Assembly (NCBI GenBank): GCA_914767715.1
Contig: OU612075.1
Coordinates: forward strand, 13,144,001 to 13,208,000
DNA length: 64,000 nt
Source of the DNA: Membranipora membranacea
Lineage: Eukaryota > Bryozoa > Gymnolaemata > Cheilostomatida > Membraniporidae
Reading direction: 5' to 3'
The first letter of the stretch is position 1. Every line of letters begins with the position of its first letter. The position numbers and the translations under genes were made by a program. The notes beneath the pieces are model-generated. The model searched no databases. It was given only the letters and a program-made list of their open reading frames with translations, and was not told the origin of the DNA. Of the stretch, positions 61,612-64,000 are shown piece by piece.

Positions 61612-62426
61612 TAATGTGTGGCTAGCCTACACTGAAACTTTCCATTTTGTCTTAAGGTGAAGACAATGTTATTATCTTACTGACTGGAATATATTTTGAG
61701 TACTTTGTCAGCAAGTCTGACTTGGAAATTTAACTTTTATTGCCATCAGCTGATAACCGCACTGTTAGTTGGGGTTCTCTTCAAAATATCTCTTTATATT
61801 TACTGTACATCTATAAATCAAACAAATGAAAGCTAAGAAGTGTTTTGATGAATGCCTGAGCAATGAACTCATTGGCCTGAGCAAGTCAATAAATCACTTA
61901 GGGCTTATTGCCTCCACTAGAGACCTGTGTCATCAAGCGATCTACCTTTTCTATTTGTCACAAAGTTTGTTGTTAATACATACGCCAAGCAATAATTCTG
62001 CCATTTGATCCTCTTCATTAGTAAAAAGCCAACCCACTATAAGTAGCTGAAAAGGAAGGCTGTATACATCAATCACCTCATGTTTGATTCCAAATTCCGC
62101 TCATCTTAATTTTACAAGTTCAAGTTAAAGTTGTTTCCTCCTTGATATTAAGTAGACAACTCCGATATATGTATTCAAATGGAAATGTTATTCCACCCAT
62201 TATTCATTGATTAAACAAAGAGAACTTAATTTGTGTATGGAACAGTGCATCCCTACCAACTGAGCAAATGGCATAGTGAGTTTCATGCATGAGTTAGATA
62301 TTGATGACATGATGACATGATTGTTGTCCCATTCTGATATCGCAAAAGGTCAGCAGCAATGGTGGAATGCGCAACATCAATATCATCCTTATCCTGCTAT
62401 AACAATGATTTCTGTGGACAAGGAGA
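61612..62426. other. Intergenic DNA between the EB-like and Ig-domain genes
   Basis: No exon or repeat recognised. It probably contains the 3' untranslated region of the upstream gene and the promoter of the next. Confidence 0.4.
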
Positions 62427-64000
62427 ATGATTCAACTCAAACACGTTCTGGATATTCTTGTATTACACATAGCATTCATTCTTGTGTCGGGGCAACAGTT
62501 GATCTCAATTAATGCTGGTATTGAGGTGATTATCTCCTCCAACTCGAAGTTCATATCTGGAAATCACTACCTAAAAGAAGTGCTGGAATTCCCGCATTAT
62601 TTTACCTGTAATCTCAATCTCACTTCCATTCAAAATCTGCAGAAGGTTACATACATAGGATATACATATAACAAAGAGGAGACAATCTGTGATCTGAGGC
62701 TAAGAAGTGGGAACTCGAGCCAAACTTACAGCTCAGTATGCCAGTTCCAAGTGGACTTTGATTACAGTGAAAGTGTAGAAATCAGATGGAATGTATCAAG
62801 AATTGACAGACGTGCAGGAGAACACAATGTGTCGTGCACCGCTGGAGTGAAAGCTGAAGAATCAGAGGGCAATGACCCTGTCCCTGTAACAAATCTAAGA
62901 GATACCAAATCTGTGAGATTTTACGAGGTCCCTCAAGCAATCAACATCACCATCTTTCCGCCTCCAACTGCAGACTTCATGTTTCAGGATCAGATATATT
63001 ACAACTTTACTTGTCATGCAGTGGGTGGGTACCCTCCCTCCCGACTTCAGAATCAGTTAATGCAGGATGGATCTGTGCTAGCTGAGGATATACGAGATGG
63101 GGCTTATTCAGGAATCAGGTTTCAGCTAAGAATGTCATCTCATAATGGAGCATACCTAACATGCAAGGATCTGACTCATGGCGATAAATCAAAACATCTG
63201 GCAACTAACACCAAGAAAATAAGAAAATTTGCCTACATCAGACGTAACGATAAGAAATCAGGTCCTGTTATTGTGTATAAGAATGTTGGAGAAAAAAAGG
63301 TGAAATGCTCTGACTATGTTTCATGGTCGGGTACAGTCGAGTTTTTCTGGTTTGGAAGATTTGGTAAATCAAGGAATAAGTTCCCAGATTCAACTACAAA
63401 TTCCTACACTATCAGGTATGTTAGATTTATTTCTTCCTTGTTTAGATGCAAGAAATGGGTAAATTGTCAACGAAAATTAAACATCTTTAAATTTTGGACT
63501 GGAAAATGTCACTCTTCATTGAATTTGACTATTGTTCCTGTATTTTGTCCAATGGATTAATTGTGTTAACATTATATAAGCTAGATAGTTCACTAAACTG
63601 GCCATAAACGCATATATATTTTGGATATTAATAACTTTTTCTCAAGTATTATTAAATTTATCTACAGGTACGTTGATCTACCATATAGACAAGCAAAGGG
63701 CCCGAGTTTTATGATGTGCTCAGTCAGACTGACAGACAGTGCCACTCCGACAGCCATATATGTCAACCTCCCTATCAAGTTCTACCTGGAGAGTCCGTTG
63801 AGTCTCTGGACAACTAGCATACTTTGGAGTTGTGCGGTGTTGGGTGCAGTAGTACTTGTAATCGGCCTTCTAATTTGTATAAAACGAAGAAGTAGAAGAC
63901 GAAAAGTCAACAATAAAGGAATGGGGGGATTGAAACATCTCGCAGCGGTGCAGTCATCTTTAGCCAATACTAAACAGAGTGCTAAGGGACATCCTTTGTG
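62427..64000 (+). CDS. Immunoglobulin-superfamily type I receptor-like protein (cut by window end)
   Basis: Two exons seen: 62427-63415 and 63668 to beyond 64000, joined by a GT-AG intron in phase 2 (AG/G). Signal peptide 1-22 (ILVLHIAFILV). Three Ig-like regions follow. First, C61 to C137, with extra C88 and C105 and a W at 121. Second, C196 to C246, with the typical GAYLTC ending. Third, C294 to about C347, split by the intron. Many N-glycosylation sites (NLT, NSS, NVS, NIT, NFT). One membrane span at about 380-401 (ILWSCAVLGAVVLVIGLLIC) is followed by a strongly basic KRRSRRRK and a tail that continues past the window. Likely a surface recognition or adhesion protein; ligand unknown. Start is the ATG directly before the signal sequence. 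Reading through the first exon instead would stop at 63560, lose the third Ig domain's second cysteine and have no anchor. Confidence 0.85.

Overview
This is a stretch of an AT-rich animal nuclear genome. Genes are split by GT-AG introns of a few hundred bases to about 3 kb, coding exons lie far apart, and intergenic DNA is full of transposon debris. The identifiable gene products (an IAP with BIR, UBA and RING domains, RWDD2, TMEM185, an Ig-superfamily receptor) are metazoan. The dense mobile-element load and unrecognised cysteine-rich membrane proteins suggest a non-vertebrate, probably marine, animal. I cannot name the phylum. There is no sign of prokaryotic or organelle DNA.

Layout. 0.5-18.1 kb (minus strand): three paralogous small membrane proteins share an eight-cysteine ectodomain with fixed spacing, a Ser/Thr-rich stalk, and either a transmembrane tail or a GPI-like C-terminus. 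Between the second and third lie a broken non-LTR retrotransposon (9.6-12.8 kb) and a foldback repeat. 18.4-27 kb: no gene found; it holds a 9-bp minisatellite, a LINE relic and a 1.2-kb Mutator-like non-autonomous element with 9-bp target duplications. 27.2-34.5 kb (minus): an 11-exon gene, reconstructed in phase, for a 1237-residue protein with ankyrin repeats, three BIRs, UBA and RING. 35-43.7 kb: essentially gene-poor. 43.7-47.6 kb (minus): RWDD2-like gene. 50.8-58.1 kb (plus): complete 7-exon TMEM185 orthologue. 59.8-61.6 kb (plus): small type I membrane protein with an EB-like domain. 62.4 kb to the right edge (plus): Ig-domain receptor, cut by the window end.

The most unusual pattern is a set of very short (28-145 bp) near-perfect palindromes scattered through introns and intergenic DNA. 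At least nine are flanked by exact or near-exact 7-10 bp direct repeats, so they are insertions. Two 30-bp copies 55 kb apart are almost identical but sit in different target sequences. One locus carries two of them in series, with three copies of the same target.

All exon structures were built by hand from splice signals, reading phase and domain recognition. No alignment or expression data were available.
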